Below, piece by piece: positions 32,138 through 41,883 of a stretch of 64,000 bases of DNA. Each line of letters opens with the position of its first letter. Position 1 is the stretch's first letter. Under the pieces are notes generated by a model that was not told where the DNA came from, did no database searches, and saw nothing but the letters and a program-made list of their open reading frames with translations. The stretch covers positions 1-64,000 of the forward strand of contig JANRJH010000015.1 of the NCBI GenBank assembly GCA_033764075.1, in the 5' to 3' direction. A program made the position numbers and the translations under genes. Source of the DNA: M3007 sp033764075. GTDB taxonomy: Bacteria > Bacteroidota > Bacteroidia > Chitinophagales > Saprospiraceae.

Positions 32138-34006
32138 ATGCCCAATGAATTTTTAAGTCTAGGCGTCATTTTTTTGGGTGCGGCCCTTGTTTTTGTGCCA
32201 ATAGCCAAGCGGCTGGGCATCGGCAGCGTATTGGGCTATTTGTTGGGGGGCGTTATCATCGGCCCGTATGTGTTGGGATTTCTGCATGAGGGAGAGGAGG
32301 AAATAATGCATGCCGCAGAGTTTGGCGTAGTGATGATGTTGTTCCTCATAGGCCTTGAACTCAATCCGCAGTCTTTGTGGAAGATGCGAAACAGCATTTT
32401 GGGTCTGGGCTTGTCGCAAATGTTGCTGACGGCGGTACCCGTCGGAGTGGCGATGCTCTGGGGGGCTCAATTTGGTCTCTCACAGGCCGTTGTGGTGGGA
32501 TTGGCCTTTGCCATGTCCTCAACCGCAATCGTACTGCAAACCCTTAAGGAAAAGGGGTTGAATAACACCGCAGCCGGCCACAGTGCCTTTTCCGTACTGT
32601 TGCTGCAAGACATAGCCGTGATCCCCATACTCGCGCTGATACCGTTGTTGGCTTACGGAGAGTTGGCAAACGACGAAACTGCAAACAGCCCTCGAACAAC
32701 ATGGGCGTCGACGCTGACCATTCTGGCTGTTTTGGCAGGCATATATCTGGCAGGAAGATTTTTGATCAATCCTTTTCTGCGTTTTATCGGGCGGGTGCGC
32801 ATGCGCGAGTTATTTACGGCAGCAGCGTTGTTTATAGTAATCGGCGTTGCGTATTTGATGGAAAGCATCGGGATGAGTGCGGCCCTGGGAACGTTTATGG
32901 CCGGCGTCATGCTGGCCAACAGTGCCTACCGGCACGAATTGGAAAGCGATATTGAGCCGTTCAAAGGGATGCTGTTGGGCATCTTTTTTACGGCTGTGGG
33001 CGCCACCATCGATTTTAACCTGTTGGCAGAACACCCCTGGAAAATTCTATCCCTGGTGACCTGCATTATTTGCCTGAAGGCGGGGGTACTGGCGGTAATC
33101 GGTCGTTTTGCGCATTTGCGCCTCGACCAGAACATCCTTTTCGCGCTCCTGCTTGCACAGGTAGGCGAATTTGCCTATGTTGTTTTGAATACCGCCAAAC
33201 AGTATCAACTGTTGGAACAAACGCCTTACGCCATGCTGACTGCCGTGACGACCATCAGCATGGCCTTGTCGCCCATGCTCTTGTTCATCAACGAGCGATT
33301 CATAGACCCGGTATTTGGTGTCAAACTATCTGCTGAAACACCTGAAGAAACCGCCCAGGAGGAAATGCCGCACCAACACCCCGTCATTATTGCCGGTTTC
33401 GGGCACTTTGGAAGTATGGTAGGACGCTTTTTACGCGCCAACGGCGTGGATGCCACTGTACTGGACAGCGACAGCGACCGGGTAGACCTGCTGCGCAAAA
33501 TGGGGTTTGAGGTGTACTATGGCGACGCCACCCGGCTCGACCTGTTGAAAGCCGCCGGAGCGGAAAATGCAAAGCTGCTCGTTTGCGCCATCGACGATCG
33601 GGAGGCCGTCCTCCGGCTCGTTGACACCGTCCACAAACACTTCCCGCACCTTCAGATATTCATGCGCGCCCACAACCGCCTGCATGCCTATGAAATGTAC
33701 GATCTGGGCCTGGAACATGTGTATCGTGAACACCTGCACACCTCGATTCAGGTAGGCGTAGATGTGTTAAAGTCCCTGGGTGGGCGCAGCTATACGGCGC
33801 TGCGAAAGGCCCAGGAGTTCATCCGTCACGATGAAGAAGCACTCAAAAAACTGGGTAAAGAACGCCACAACAAGGAACGATATATTCTGATGGTGCGCGA
33901 AGAAATTGCCCAGCAGGAAAAAGTGCTGGCGGAAGACAATAAGTTCCTTAACATTCGTCAGGACAGTGCCTGGGACAGCGAGCCCCTGAAAGAGGAGTCC
34001 ACCTGA
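32138..34006 (+). CDS. KefB/KefC-type monovalent cation:proton antiporter
   Basis: Potassium/proton antiporter that acidifies the cytoplasm during electrophile stress. Residues 1-385 hold about 12 membrane helices of the CPA2 fold (LGIGSVLGYLLGGVIIGPYV, FAMSSTAIVLQTL, LQDIAVIPILALIP). After a linker comes the RCK/TrkA-N domain (about 413-530) with the nucleotide motif IIAGFGHFGSMVGRFL, DSDSDRVDLL and GDATRLDLL. The C-terminal tail is helical and charged. The ancillary KefF/KefG-like protein is encoded immediately upstream. Which Kef paralogue it is cannot be told from sequence alone. Confidence 0.92.
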   Translation: MPNEFLSLGVIFLGAALVFVPIAKRLGIGSVLGYLLGGVIIGPYVLGFLHEGEEEIMHAAEFGVVMMLFLIGLELNPQSLWKMRNSILGLGLSQMLLTAVPVGVAMLWGAQFGLSQAVVVGLAFAMSSTAIVLQTLKEKGLNNTAAGHSAFSVLLLQDIAVIPILALIPLLAYGELANDETANSPRTTWASTLTILAVLAGIYLAGRFLINPFLRFIGRVRMRELFTAAALFIVIGVAYLMESIGMSAALGTFMAGVMLANSAYRHELESDIEPFKGMLLGIFFTAVGATIDFNLLAEHPWKILSLVTCIICLKAGVLAVIGRFAHLRLDQNILFALLLAQVGEFAYVVLNTAKQYQLLEQTPYAMLTAVTTISMALSPMLLFINERFIDPVFGVKLSAETPEETAQEEMPHQHPVIIAGFGHFGSMVGRFLRANGVDATVLDSDSDRVDLLRKMGFEVYYGDATRLDLLKAAGAENAKLLVCAIDDREAVLRLVDTVHKHFPHLQIFMRAHNRLHAYEMYDLGLEHVYREHLHTSIQVGVDVLKSLGGRSYTALRKAQEFIRHDEEALKKLGKERHNKERYILMVREEIAQQEKVLAEDNKFLNIRQDSAWDSEPLKEEST

Positions 34007-34070
34007 AAAAAAAGCACCCTGAAACCAACAGGCACCCGGATGTTGTCGTTACTTTGCCGTACTTCTCACT

Positions 34071-36116
34071 ATGCAATTTGTCTTTCCTGTTTTTCTAACC
34101 GCCGCCCTCACGCTGGCCATTCCCATCCTGATCCACCTGTTCTACTTCAGGCGCTACAAGAAGGTGTACTTCACCAATGTGCGCTTTTTGAAGGAAGTCA
34201 AGGAGGAAACCAACAACCGCCGTCGCCTGCGCAACCTGCTGGTGCTGGCCATGCGGTGTCTGGCATTGGCCTTTTTGGTGCTGGCTTTTGCCCAGCCCTT
34301 TCTGCCTAAATCCGACGCCGTGAAGCGGGGCGAGCAGGCCGTCAGCATTTACGTCGACAATTCATACAGCATGGGCTCGCTGAGCGAGGAGTCGCCCCTG
34401 ATCGAACTGGCCAAGCAGCGCGCACGCGACATTGTGAGCGCCTACGGGCCTGCCGACCGCTTTCAAATCCTTACCAACGAATTCGAAGGCAGAGACCAGC
34501 GCCTCATCGGGCGCGACGAGGCCATTGGGCGGATCGAGGAAATCCGCTCCGGACCGGCCACCCGCCCGCTCTCCAAAGTGCTCACCCGCCAGCAACAGGC
34601 GCTGGCCACCGGGTCGTCCGACAACCGGACGGCGTACCTGATCACCGACTTTCAGGAGAACATCAGTGATCTGGAAAGCTTTCAGGACACCCTTTTGGCG
34701 GTCAACCTGATTCCCATGCGGGCCGTTCAAACGAGCAATGTGTCTATTGACAGCGTGTGGTTCGAAAGTCCCGTTCAGGTACTCAACCAGCCGGCCAGTC
34801 TGCTGGTTCAGGTCAGCAACCGCGGTATGGAACCGGCAGAGGAGGTGCGCCTGTCGTTCTGGCACGACGGGCAGCTCAAGCCCGCCGGCACCCTGTCGCT
34901 TCCCGCCGGCGCCAGCAAGGTTGATACCATCAACTTCAACATCCTGCACAGTGGCTGGCATCGGGCGCGCATCGGGATCACCGACTATCCGGTGCAGTTC
35001 GACGACGACTATTATCTGTCCTTCCGCGTGGCCGAGCGCGTGGAGGTGCTGAGCATCAACGGTTCGGCGCCCAATCCGTACCTCAACCGCGCATTTTCCG
35101 GCGCCGGGTATTTTCGGCTGGACAATGCGGACGTGCGCAATCTGGACTATTCGCAATTTAACCGGTATCAGCTCATCATGCTGAACGAGTTGCCGGGCAT
35201 TTCCACCGGCCTGGCGCAGGAACTCGAACAATACGCCCGCAACGGCGGCAATGTGCTGGTGTTTCCGGCGCGTGGAGCAGATCTGACGGCTTACGACGCC
35301 TTCCTGCAACCGTTCGGCGCCGCGCCGCTCGGCGCGTTTGAAGGAACCCCACGACAGGGCGCGCAGCTGAACACGGAAGGGTTTGTATTCAAAGATGTTT
35401 ACCTGAATAAAAGTGCCAACCTGCGCCTGCCGGGCACACAAGGCAATTTCCGCATAGCACCCAATCGAGGCGAATATCTGATCACCTATCGCGACGGATC
35501 TGCGCAGCTCGCAGCCTTTGCACTTGGCGACGGTGAGTTATTCCTGTACGCCTCCCCGCTCGATGAGCAAGTGAGCGACCTGGTGCGCAACGGGGAGGTA
35601 TTTGTGCCCATGCTGGTACGCATGGCTGTTTCCGGCCTTAAAGCACAAAAACCGGCCCAGACCATCGGCGCTGACGAGGTGCTCGAGGCGCCGCATCGCC
35701 CTTCGGCTGCCGGCGAAATGGTGTACCAACTCCGCCGGTTGAAAGATGATAAAAATCCGGAAGGCGCCGAATTCATCCCGGAACAACGTATACTGGGCAC
35801 CCGCGTGCTGCTCAGCCCGGGAACCCAGGTACGCGATGCTGGCTGGTACGGGCTTGCCCATACACCCGACACTACCCTGGCCGAATACGCATTCAACTAC
35901 GACCGTAAAGAGAGCGTGCTGACCTTTCTGGATACCGAAACGCTTGGCGCCATCGACCGGCCGGGATGGTCAGTCCTCGAAGGCAACGCACGCACCAACT
36001 TTGCCCGGGTGGTCGACGAGCAAAACCAGGGCATTGTGCTGTGGCGCTGGTGCCTGGTGTTTGCCTTGCTCTTTTTGGCGTTGGAGGGGTTGTTTTTGCG
36101 GTTGTGGCGGGTTTGA
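34071..36116 (+). CDS. BatA-like membrane protein with VWA-type domain
   Basis: A 681-residue membrane protein. It opens with the BatA N-terminal domain (FPVFLTAALTLAIPILIHLF, RRYKKVYFTNVRFLKEV) and a second membrane helix (LLVLAMRCLALAFLVLAFAQPF). A von Willebrand A fold follows with a MIDAS-like VDNSYSMGS near 95, then a long periplasmic beta-rich region with a glutamine-amidotransferase-like segment (FNRYQLIMLNELPGI), and a final membrane helix (about 660-675). Family members are widespread in Bacteroidota and often linked to aerotolerance operons, but no MoxR or BatB gene is next to it, so its role is unclear. Confidence 0.88.
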   Translation: MQFVFPVFLTAALTLAIPILIHLFYFRRYKKVYFTNVRFLKEVKEETNNRRRLRNLLVLAMRCLALAFLVLAFAQPFLPKSDAVKRGEQAVSIYVDNSYSMGSLSEESPLIELAKQRARDIVSAYGPADRFQILTNEFEGRDQRLIGRDEAIGRIEEIRSGPATRPLSKVLTRQQQALATGSSDNRTAYLITDFQENISDLESFQDTLLAVNLIPMRAVQTSNVSIDSVWFESPVQVLNQPASLLVQVSNRGMEPAEEVRLSFWHDGQLKPAGTLSLPAGASKVDTINFNILHSGWHRARIGITDYPVQFDDDYYLSFRVAERVEVLSINGSAPNPYLNRAFSGAGYFRLDNADVRNLDYSQFNRYQLIMLNELPGISTGLAQELEQYARNGGNVLVFPARGADLTAYDAFLQPFGAAPLGAFEGTPRQGAQLNTEGFVFKDVYLNKSANLRLPGTQGNFRIAPNRGEYLITYRDGSAQLAAFALGDGELFLYASPLDEQVSDLVRNGEVFVPMLVRMAVSGLKAQKPAQTIGADEVLEAPHRPSAAGEMVYQLRRLKDDKNPEGAEFIPEQRILGTRVLLSPGTQVRDAGWYGLAHTPDTTLAEYAFNYDRKESVLTFLDTETLGAIDRPGWSVLEGNARTNFARVVDEQNQGIVLWRWCLVFALLFLALEGLFLRLWRV

Positions 36117-36120
36117 GGGC

Positions 36121-36211
36121 TGTCGGCCATCGGCCGTCGGTAGTCGGCCGTCGGTAGTCGGCAGTCGGCCGTCGGTAGTCGGTAGTCGGCTGTCGGTGGT
36201 TGGTGGTTGGT
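36121..36211. repeat. Thirteen degenerate heptanucleotide units (NGTCGGY)
   Basis: A continuous run of 7-base units in one phase: eleven of the form NRTCGGY followed by two GGTTGGT. It fills nearly the whole 99-base gap between the convergent batA-like and pyrF genes, starting four bases after one stop codon and ending four before the other. It resembles the degenerate short tandem heptamer repeats known from other bacteria. Confidence 0.9.
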
Positions 36212-36215
36212 GGTT

Positions 36216-37025
36216 TCAGGGCAGGAGTTTATCCATTTGTTGTTGGAGGGTTAGGGCAGCTGCACGGGCTTTTTCTGCAAAATCTTCGCCGTCTGAAGCG
36301 TAGAGAATACCTCTGGAGCTGTTGACCAACAGCCCGCAGTCGGGGGTAAGCCCATAGCGGCACACATCGGCCAGTTCGCCGCCCTGGGCGCCCACGCCGG
36401 GCACGAGCAGGAAGTGATCGGGTACGATGGAACGCACCTGTCGGAAAGCATCGGGATGGGTGGCCCCCACCACGAACATCAGGTTGGCGGGAGAGCCCCA
36501 TCGGCCGGCGCGCAGGAGGACTTTTTCGAAGAACTTTTCCCGGGTGTCAGACTGTTGGGTGAACTGAAAATCGGCGCTGCCGGTGTTGGAGGTCAAAGCG
36601 AGCAGGATCACCCATTTGCCGGGGAAATCCAGAAAAGGGGTCACGCTGTCCTCTCCCATGTATGGTGCGACCGTGACGGCGTCGAAAGGCATCTGTTCAA
36701 AAAACGCCTGCGCATACTTACGGCTGGTGTTGCCGATGTCGCCGCGCTTGGCGTCGGCGATGCGGAAGTGCCCCTCTCCTATGTAGGCTGCTGTTTCGGC
36801 GAGTGTAACCCAGCCTCTGGGGCCGAGTGCTTCGTAGAACGCCGTGTTGGGTTTGTAGGCCACACACAGGTCGCGTGTGGCGTCTATAATGCGTTTGTTG
36901 AACTCCAATACCGGGTCGGGGAAGTGGTGCAGGTGTGCCGGGATGCGCTCCGGTTCGGGATCCAGGCCTACACAGAGGAAGGAGCGCTTGCGAAAGATTT
37001 CGGCGATCAAATGTTGGCGGGTCAT
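36216..37025 (-). CDS. pyrF: Orotidine 5'-phosphate decarboxylase (type 2)
   Basis: Last step of UMP synthesis, decarboxylating OMP. The 269 residues fit the longer type 2 PyrF. Motifs: SFLCVGLDPEPERIP, VAYKPNTAFYEALGPRGW, the catalytic HFRIADAKRGDIGNTSRKYA with the Asp-Lys-Asp cluster, VAPYMGED, and PGVGAQGGEL with SRGILYAS for phosphate binding. ATG at 37025 is preferred to the longer frame from 37103, whose extra part covers the promoter and the palindromic repeat. A -7 box lies four bases upstream. Confidence 0.96.
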   Translation of the reverse strand: MTRQHLIAEIFRKRSFLCVGLDPEPERIPAHLHHFPDPVLEFNKRIIDATRDLCVAYKPNTAFYEALGPRGWVTLAETAAYIGEGHFRIADAKRGDIGNTSRKYAQAFFEQMPFDAVTVAPYMGEDSVTPFLDFPGKWVILLALTSNTGSADFQFTQQSDTREKFFEKVLLRAGRWGSPANLMFVVGATHPDAFRQVRSIVPDHFLLVPGVGAQGGELADVCRYGLTPDCGLLVNSSRGILYASDGEDFAEKARAAALTLQQQMDKLLP

Positions 37026-37029
37026 GGGG

Positions 37030-37037
37030 CAAAAGTA
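37030..37037 (-). promoter_or_regulatory. -7 promoter box TACTTTTG of pyrF
   Basis: On the minus strand TACTTTTG matches TAnnTTTG and ends four bases before the pyrF ATG, predicting a leaderless or nearly leaderless mRNA. The repeat element begins five bases further upstream, so its terminal arm lies where a -33 element would be. Confidence 0.5.
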
Positions 37038-37041
37038 GGTA

Positions 37042-37200
37042 GAGACTGTCTCGTAAGTCATTAAAAATTGAAAATTGAAAATTGGGCATTGTACATTATA
37101 CATTTAAATATTTAAAAATTTAAATTTATAAACTATTAAATTAAAATGTTCAATGCCCAATGTCCAATGCTCAATTTTCAATGACACATGCGACAGCCTC
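37042..37200. mobile_element. MITE-like palindromic element written in 7-bp phase
   Basis: Imperfect 21-base terminal inverted repeats: GAGACTGTCTCGTAAGTCATT at the left and, read from the other end, GAGGCTGTCGCATGTGTCATT. Between them, 37064-37189 divides into 18 consecutive heptamers in one frame; the left units end in ATTG or ATTA and the right units in CAAT, so the whole is also a long palindrome with an AT-rich centre near 37122. It has no coding capacity. No clear target-site duplication is seen. Confidence 0.75.
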
Positions 37201-37333
37201 AATTCCATTTTACCCCAATATTAAGTTTTTTCGCGCCGGCGCTAATCCTTTGTAAAAAACCGGGTTATACACACCTTTGTTCCAATTTCAGGGTCTACAC
37301 TAATCTTTTAACGTTCAAACAGTCCTATTGCTC

Positions 37334-40300
37334 ATGAAACAAATATTTACCCATTTCTCGCCCAAGGTTATGCGTCTTTTTGCCCTTTTGCCGGGGGTAT
37401 TGCTGCTGACCTACACTGTTTCGCACACGCAGACCACCATTACGCAGTGGACTTTTGAAAACACCTTCACCGCCGCCACGCCGGAGCCGACCACCGGAAC
37501 GGGTAGCGCATCCATTGTCGGCAGCATGAGCGGTGGCGCCACCGGAAACGCCGGTTTCGGGAACTGTAACGCCTCCAGCAACACAGCGGGTATAGGCTGG
37601 CAGATCGGCACGGCCAGCCCGGGGACCACCAACGAATCTTCAGGGGTTCAGTTTCTGGTATCCACCGCCGGCTTTCAAGGCATCAAGCTGTCGTTTGACC
37701 ACCGGCTGTCCAATTCCGCCACCCGGACGCGCCGGATTCAGTACACCCTGAACGGTACCACCTGGAACAACCTCGATCTGGTGGAAGGCACCAACTATAC
37801 CCGTGGCTGTCCTAACCAGGGCGGAGTAGACCTGGGCCGGATCGACGCCTCGAACCCCGTGGGCAACAACGCGGGCGACCGCTGGACACAGGTGACCGTC
37901 GATTTTTCCGCCATTACAGGCGCCAACAACAACCCGAACTTCGGCGTGCGCATCGTAGCGGCGCATTACAGCAATACCGGGCAGTTTCGCCAGGCCAACA
38001 ACGTGAATTCGGTTGCTACGGGCGGCACCTGGCGCTTCGACAACGTGACCGTCACCGGCACGGGGTTACCTCAGATGCGCATCACGGAATGGATGTACAG
38101 CGGTACCGACGGCGAGTTCGTTGAGTTCACCAATGTCGGCGCCACCGCCGTAGACATGACCGGCTGGAGCTTTGACGACAACTCCAGGACACCTGGATCA
38201 ACCAGCCTGAGCGCGTATGGAATGGTCCAACCCGGAGAGTCGGTGATCCTGACCGAGGCTTCAGCAGCTGCGTTTCGAGCCGCCTGGGACCTTTGTAACG
38301 ACGTGAAAGTGATTGGTGGAAACACGAACAATCTGGGCCGTGCCGACGAGATCAACCTGTACGATGCCTCCAATAACCTGATCGACCGCCTGACCTACGA
38401 TGACCAGATTTCCAACGGCCCCCGGACGCAAAACGCCAGCGCCTGGGTTCAGGCCGCCGCACTCGGACTGAACCTCGCCACCCAATGGACGCTTTCCACC
38501 GTAGGCGACACCGAAGACTCCTACGCTTCCACCGGCAACGACATCGGCAGCCCCGGCAAAAGCACGCGTGCCTCGGTGGCATTTAACCCGTGCCCGCCGC
38601 CCCAAACGCTTTTTCCCGGCGATATTATCTTCAATGAGTACGCCTCAGACAATAACGCCAACGACAACGATTTCTTTGAGCTGCTCGTACTCAAGGACAA
38701 CGCCGACCTGCGCGGCCTGCGCGTCAGCGACAACGAACTGGTGAGCGGCGCGTTGAACAACAACGAGTCTGTTTTCATTTTCGGAAACAACGCTTACCTG
38801 AACAACGTACCCAAGGGAACCATCATCGCCGTGTGGACCACCACTGCCGGCGTCACCACGGACATCACCACCAACCCGGCCATGGCCGACTGGAAAATGG
38901 TGCTGGCCCCCGGTACCGGCGTGACAGCTTCCGTCGACGGACTGGGCGGAACCCTGAACACCGGCCTCTCCAACGGTGGCGAAGCGCTTTACCTGTACCT
39001 GCCCGGCCCCAACGGCAACAGCAGCGGTACCGACAACATCTACCTGGACTTTGTGTCCTACGAGTCCGACGGCGGCGACGCACCCGCCGGCCTGACCGAC
39101 CTGAACCTGACCTCCGTGGCCGATAACGCCTTTTACACCGGTAATACCGCCGCCGGAAACGACCTGGCCGCCAACTGGACCAAATACGACGACATACCGA
39201 ACGCCAACGCCACCCCGGGCGAACCCAACCCCGGCCAGGACCTCAGCGGCATCCGCATGGGCCCTGCCCCCACCATATCGGAAAATACCGCTTCGCCGTT
39301 TGTGAACCTCCCCGCCACCGGCACCGGATCGGTGAGCGGCGTGCTTAGCGACCCCACCGACCCGGCCCAAACCCTGGGCATCGACTTTTCCATTGACGAC
39401 CTGGACACCCCGCTGGGCAACCTAACCGTAACGGCGTCCAGCAACAACCAGTCGGTAGTACCCAACGCCAACCTCAACCTCACCGGCGCCGGCGCCGCCC
39501 GCAACCTCAAGATCACACCAGCCGGGATTGGCTACGCGACCATCACCGTGACCGTCAGCGACGGCATGGGTTCAGGCACTTACACGATCTTTTACGCGGC
39601 CTCTGCCGCCTCGGTGAACACGAGCACCACCCGCTTCCACACGGGCGCCAGCGACGCGTCCACCGCACTGGCCATCGACGCCGATTACATGCTGGTGGCC
39701 GACGACGAAGACCAGGTCATTCGCATTTACGACCGCAACAACTCGGGGCTGCCCGTCGCCCAGTTCGACTTCACCAGCTCGCTGAACCTCAGCGGCTCCA
39801 GCGAGGTGGACATCGAAGCCTCCACCCGGGTGGGCAACCGCATTTACTGGATGGGGTCACACGGCAACAACTCCTCCGGGAACGACCGCCCAAACCGCGA
39901 GCGCATTTTCTCCACCGACCTGTCCGGCACGGGCGCCGGCGCCTCGCTCTCCTTCGTCGGTTATTATCCCTTTCTGGAGGACGACCTTCGCCTTTGGGAC
40001 ATCGACAACGGACACGGCCTCGGCGCCAACTACCTGGGGCTGGCTGCCTCGTCTGCCAACGGCGTACTCCCGGAGCAAAACACCGGCTTCAACATCGAGG
40101 GGCTTACCTTTGCCCCGGGCAGCAACACCATCGCCTACGTGGCGTTCCGCGCCCCGCTGGAGCCCACCACAAACCGAACAAAGGCGCTCATCGTGCCGGT
40201 GACCAACTTCACCACCATCGTAAACAACAGCGCCGGCACCGGCTCAGCAACCTTCGGAGCGCCCATACTGCTCGACCTCGGCGGCCGCGGCATCCGCAGC

Positions 40301-41869
40301 ATCGAGCGTAACAGCACGGGCGAATACCTGATCATTGCAGGCCCTACAGGTCCGGGAAACGACTTCAAATTTTTCACCTGGACGGGAAATGCAGCAGACC
40401 AGCCGGAAGAACGCCTGGCAGACCTCACCGCGTTGCAGGCCAACGGCAGCTTCGAATCCATCGTGACGGTCCCCGACAACCTGGATGAAAACAGTACCAT
40501 TGAGGTACTCGTAGACAACGGTGACGCCATCTGGTACAACGACGGGGTCATTTCCAAAGACCTCACCGACATCAACTTCCAAAAGTTCCGCAGCGAGCAA
40601 ATACTCCTTGGTGCGGGCACTTTCTACAGCCTGAGCGGCATCATCGAGTGGTCGCGCAACAATACACAGGGCGTAAACAATGCCACTGTAAACCTGACCG
40701 GCAGCAACAACGGCAGCGACATGACCAACACAAACGGCGAATTTGTGCTGGACAACCTCTCCGGTCTGGGCAGCTACACCCTCACGCCGGTGAAAAACAT
40801 CAACAAGCTCGACGGCGTGACCACGGGCGATGTAATGGCCATTCAACGACACGTCGCCGGCATCGCTCCGTTCAACAGCCCCTTTGATCTTGTTGCCGGC
40901 GACGTAAACGGCAACAACCTCGTGAGCACTCAGGATGCCGGCATCATCACCCAGGCGCTCCTCGGAAACCCCACAGCCCTGGCCCTTTTTGCCAAGTCCT
41001 GGCGCTTTGTACCGCAATCGTACAGCCTGCCCACACCCCCCTGGGGCTTCCCGGAGACCATCCAGGTGAACAACGTCAACTCGGATCAAACCGGACTTGA
41101 TTTTTACGGCATTAAAATTGGCGACGTTGCTTCTATTTTCACCGATCCGGCCAACTTCGGCGGCCAGCCGGTGTTCACCCTGCGGACGCCCGATCAGGTG
41201 CTGGAGGCCGGGGCTGTCATCACCGTTCCTTTCGTGGCCGACCAGACCAAAAACCTGGCCGCCTGGCAATTTGCCCTTCGTTTTGATCCGGAGGTACTCG
41301 CCCTGCGCAACGTCCGCACAGGCGATGTCCTGCCGGTGAGCGACGACATGTTTGCCCTGCATCCGGAAAAAGCCGGTGAATTGCGCGCTGTCTGGGCTCA
41401 ACTTGAAGGCTACGACGTGCCGGAAGCTGCACCTGTATTTACCCTCACCTTCGAAGTGCTGGAAGGCGGCAAACGACTGAGCGAAGTACTGGGACTGGAC
41501 ATCCACAACGACCTGCAGGCCCTCGCCTACAGCGCCCAAATGGCGGAGTCAACCCTTGATCTTGTATTCAGTCAATCGTCTGTTTCAGCGCCGACAGGCG
41601 TTCCGACGGAACAAAACTTCTACCTGGCACAGAATGTGCCGAACCCATTTGGCGACAAAACGCAAATTGCTTTCGAGCTGCCCGCCGACAGCGAAGCGAC
41701 CCTGCGGGTGTACGATGTTGCCGGACGCGTTATTTGGGAAACCAGCGGATTGTTCCGACAGTATAAAAACACCGTTGAACTCGACCTCACCGGCGTGGGT
41801 ACACGCGGCCTGCTGTACTGCGAACTGGTAACGCCCTTCGGCACAAGGGTGCGCAAAATGATGCGCTGA
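37334..41869 (+). CDS. Large multidomain T9SS-secreted protein (lamin-tail, DUF3616-like, dockerin-like, cohesin-like)
   Basis: 1511 residues from ATG at 37334. Order: signal peptide to about 32; a beta-sandwich (35-240); a lamin-tail domain (about 250-345, MRITEWMYSGTDGEFVEFTN); a second lamin-tail-like domain (about 430-575, IIFNEYASDNNANDNDFFEL); an Ig-like module (610-720); a DUF3616-like propeller (about 730-1080, IYWMGSHGNNSSG, GFNIEGLTFAPG); a carboxypeptidase-regulatory-like strand set; a dockerin-like segment (TTGDVMAIQRHVAGI, DLVAGDVNGNNLVSTQDA); a cohesin-like sandwich (about 1295-1400, WQFALRFDPEVLALRNV); and a type A T9SS sorting domain from about 1424 (NVPNPFGDKTQIAFELP). The passenger may bind or process extracellular DNA or polymers, but its function is unknown. 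Confidence 0.85.
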   Translation: MKQIFTHFSPKVMRLFALLPGVLLLTYTVSHTQTTITQWTFENTFTAATPEPTTGTGSASIVGSMSGGATGNAGFGNCNASSNTAGIGWQIGTASPGTTNESSGVQFLVSTAGFQGIKLSFDHRLSNSATRTRRIQYTLNGTTWNNLDLVEGTNYTRGCPNQGGVDLGRIDASNPVGNNAGDRWTQVTVDFSAITGANNNPNFGVRIVAAHYSNTGQFRQANNVNSVATGGTWRFDNVTVTGTGLPQMRITEWMYSGTDGEFVEFTNVGATAVDMTGWSFDDNSRTPGSTSLSAYGMVQPGESVILTEASAAAFRAAWDLCNDVKVIGGNTNNLGRADEINLYDASNNLIDRLTYDDQISNGPRTQNASAWVQAAALGLNLATQWTLSTVGDTEDSYASTGNDIGSPGKSTRASVAFNPCPPPQTLFPGDIIFNEYASDNNANDNDFFELLVLKDNADLRGLRVSDNELVSGALNNNESVFIFGNNAYLNNVPKGTIIAVWTTTAGVTTDITTNPAMADWKMVLAPGTGVTASVDGLGGTLNTGLSNGGEALYLYLPGPNGNSSGTDNIYLDFVSYESDGGDAPAGLTDLNLTSVADNAFYTGNTAAGNDLAANWTKYDDIPNANATPGEPNPGQDLSGIRMGPAPTISENTASPFVNLPATGTGSVSGVLSDPTDPAQTLGIDFSIDDLDTPLGNLTVTASSNNQSVVPNANLNLTGAGAARNLKITPAGIGYATITVTVSDGMGSGTYTIFYAASAASVNTSTTRFHTGASDASTALAIDADYMLVADDEDQVIRIYDRNNSGLPVAQFDFTSSLNLSGSSEVDIEASTRVGNRIYWMGSHGNNSSGNDRPNRERIFSTDLSGTGAGASLSFVGYYPFLEDDLRLWDIDNGHGLGANYLGLAASSANGVLPEQNTGFNIEGLTFAPGSNTIAYVAFRAPLEPTTNRTKALIVPVTNFTTIVNNSAGTGSATFGAPILLDLGGRGIRSIERNSTGEYLIIAGPTGPGNDFKFFTWTGNAADQPEERLADLTALQANGSFESIVTVPDNLDENSTIEVLVDNGDAIWYNDGVISKDLTDINFQKFRSEQILLGAGTFYSLSGIIEWSRNNTQGVNNATVNLTGSNNGSDMTNTNGEFVLDNLSGLGSYTLTPVKNINKLDGVTTGDVMAIQRHVAGIAPFNSPFDLVAGDVNGNNLVSTQDAGIITQALLGNPTALALFAKSWRFVPQSYSLPTPPWGFPETIQVNNVNSDQTGLDFYGIKIGDVASIFTDPANFGGQPVFTLRTPDQVLEAGAVITVPFVADQTKNLAAWQFALRFDPEVLALRNVRTGDVLPVSDDMFALHPEKAGELRAVWAQLEGYDVPEAAPVFTLTFEVLEGGKRLSEVLGLDIHNDLQALAYSAQMAESTLDLVFSQSSVSAPTGVPTEQNFYLAQNVPNPFGDKTQIAFELPADSEATLRVYDVAGRVIWETSGLFRQYKNTVELDLTGVGTRGLLYCELVTPFGTRVRKMMR

Positions 41870-41883
41870 TTTAAAAAACCAAC

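Noticed and set aside
36121..36211. Possible CRISPR or phase-variation tract
   Set aside because: Units are 7 bases, degenerate and outside any coding sequence or promoter spacer, so neither spacers nor a switching mechanism is visible.
40244..41539. Minus-strand frame of 431 codons inside the multidomain secreted gene
   Set aside because: Antisense shadow of a gene with recognisable domains and a sorting signal.
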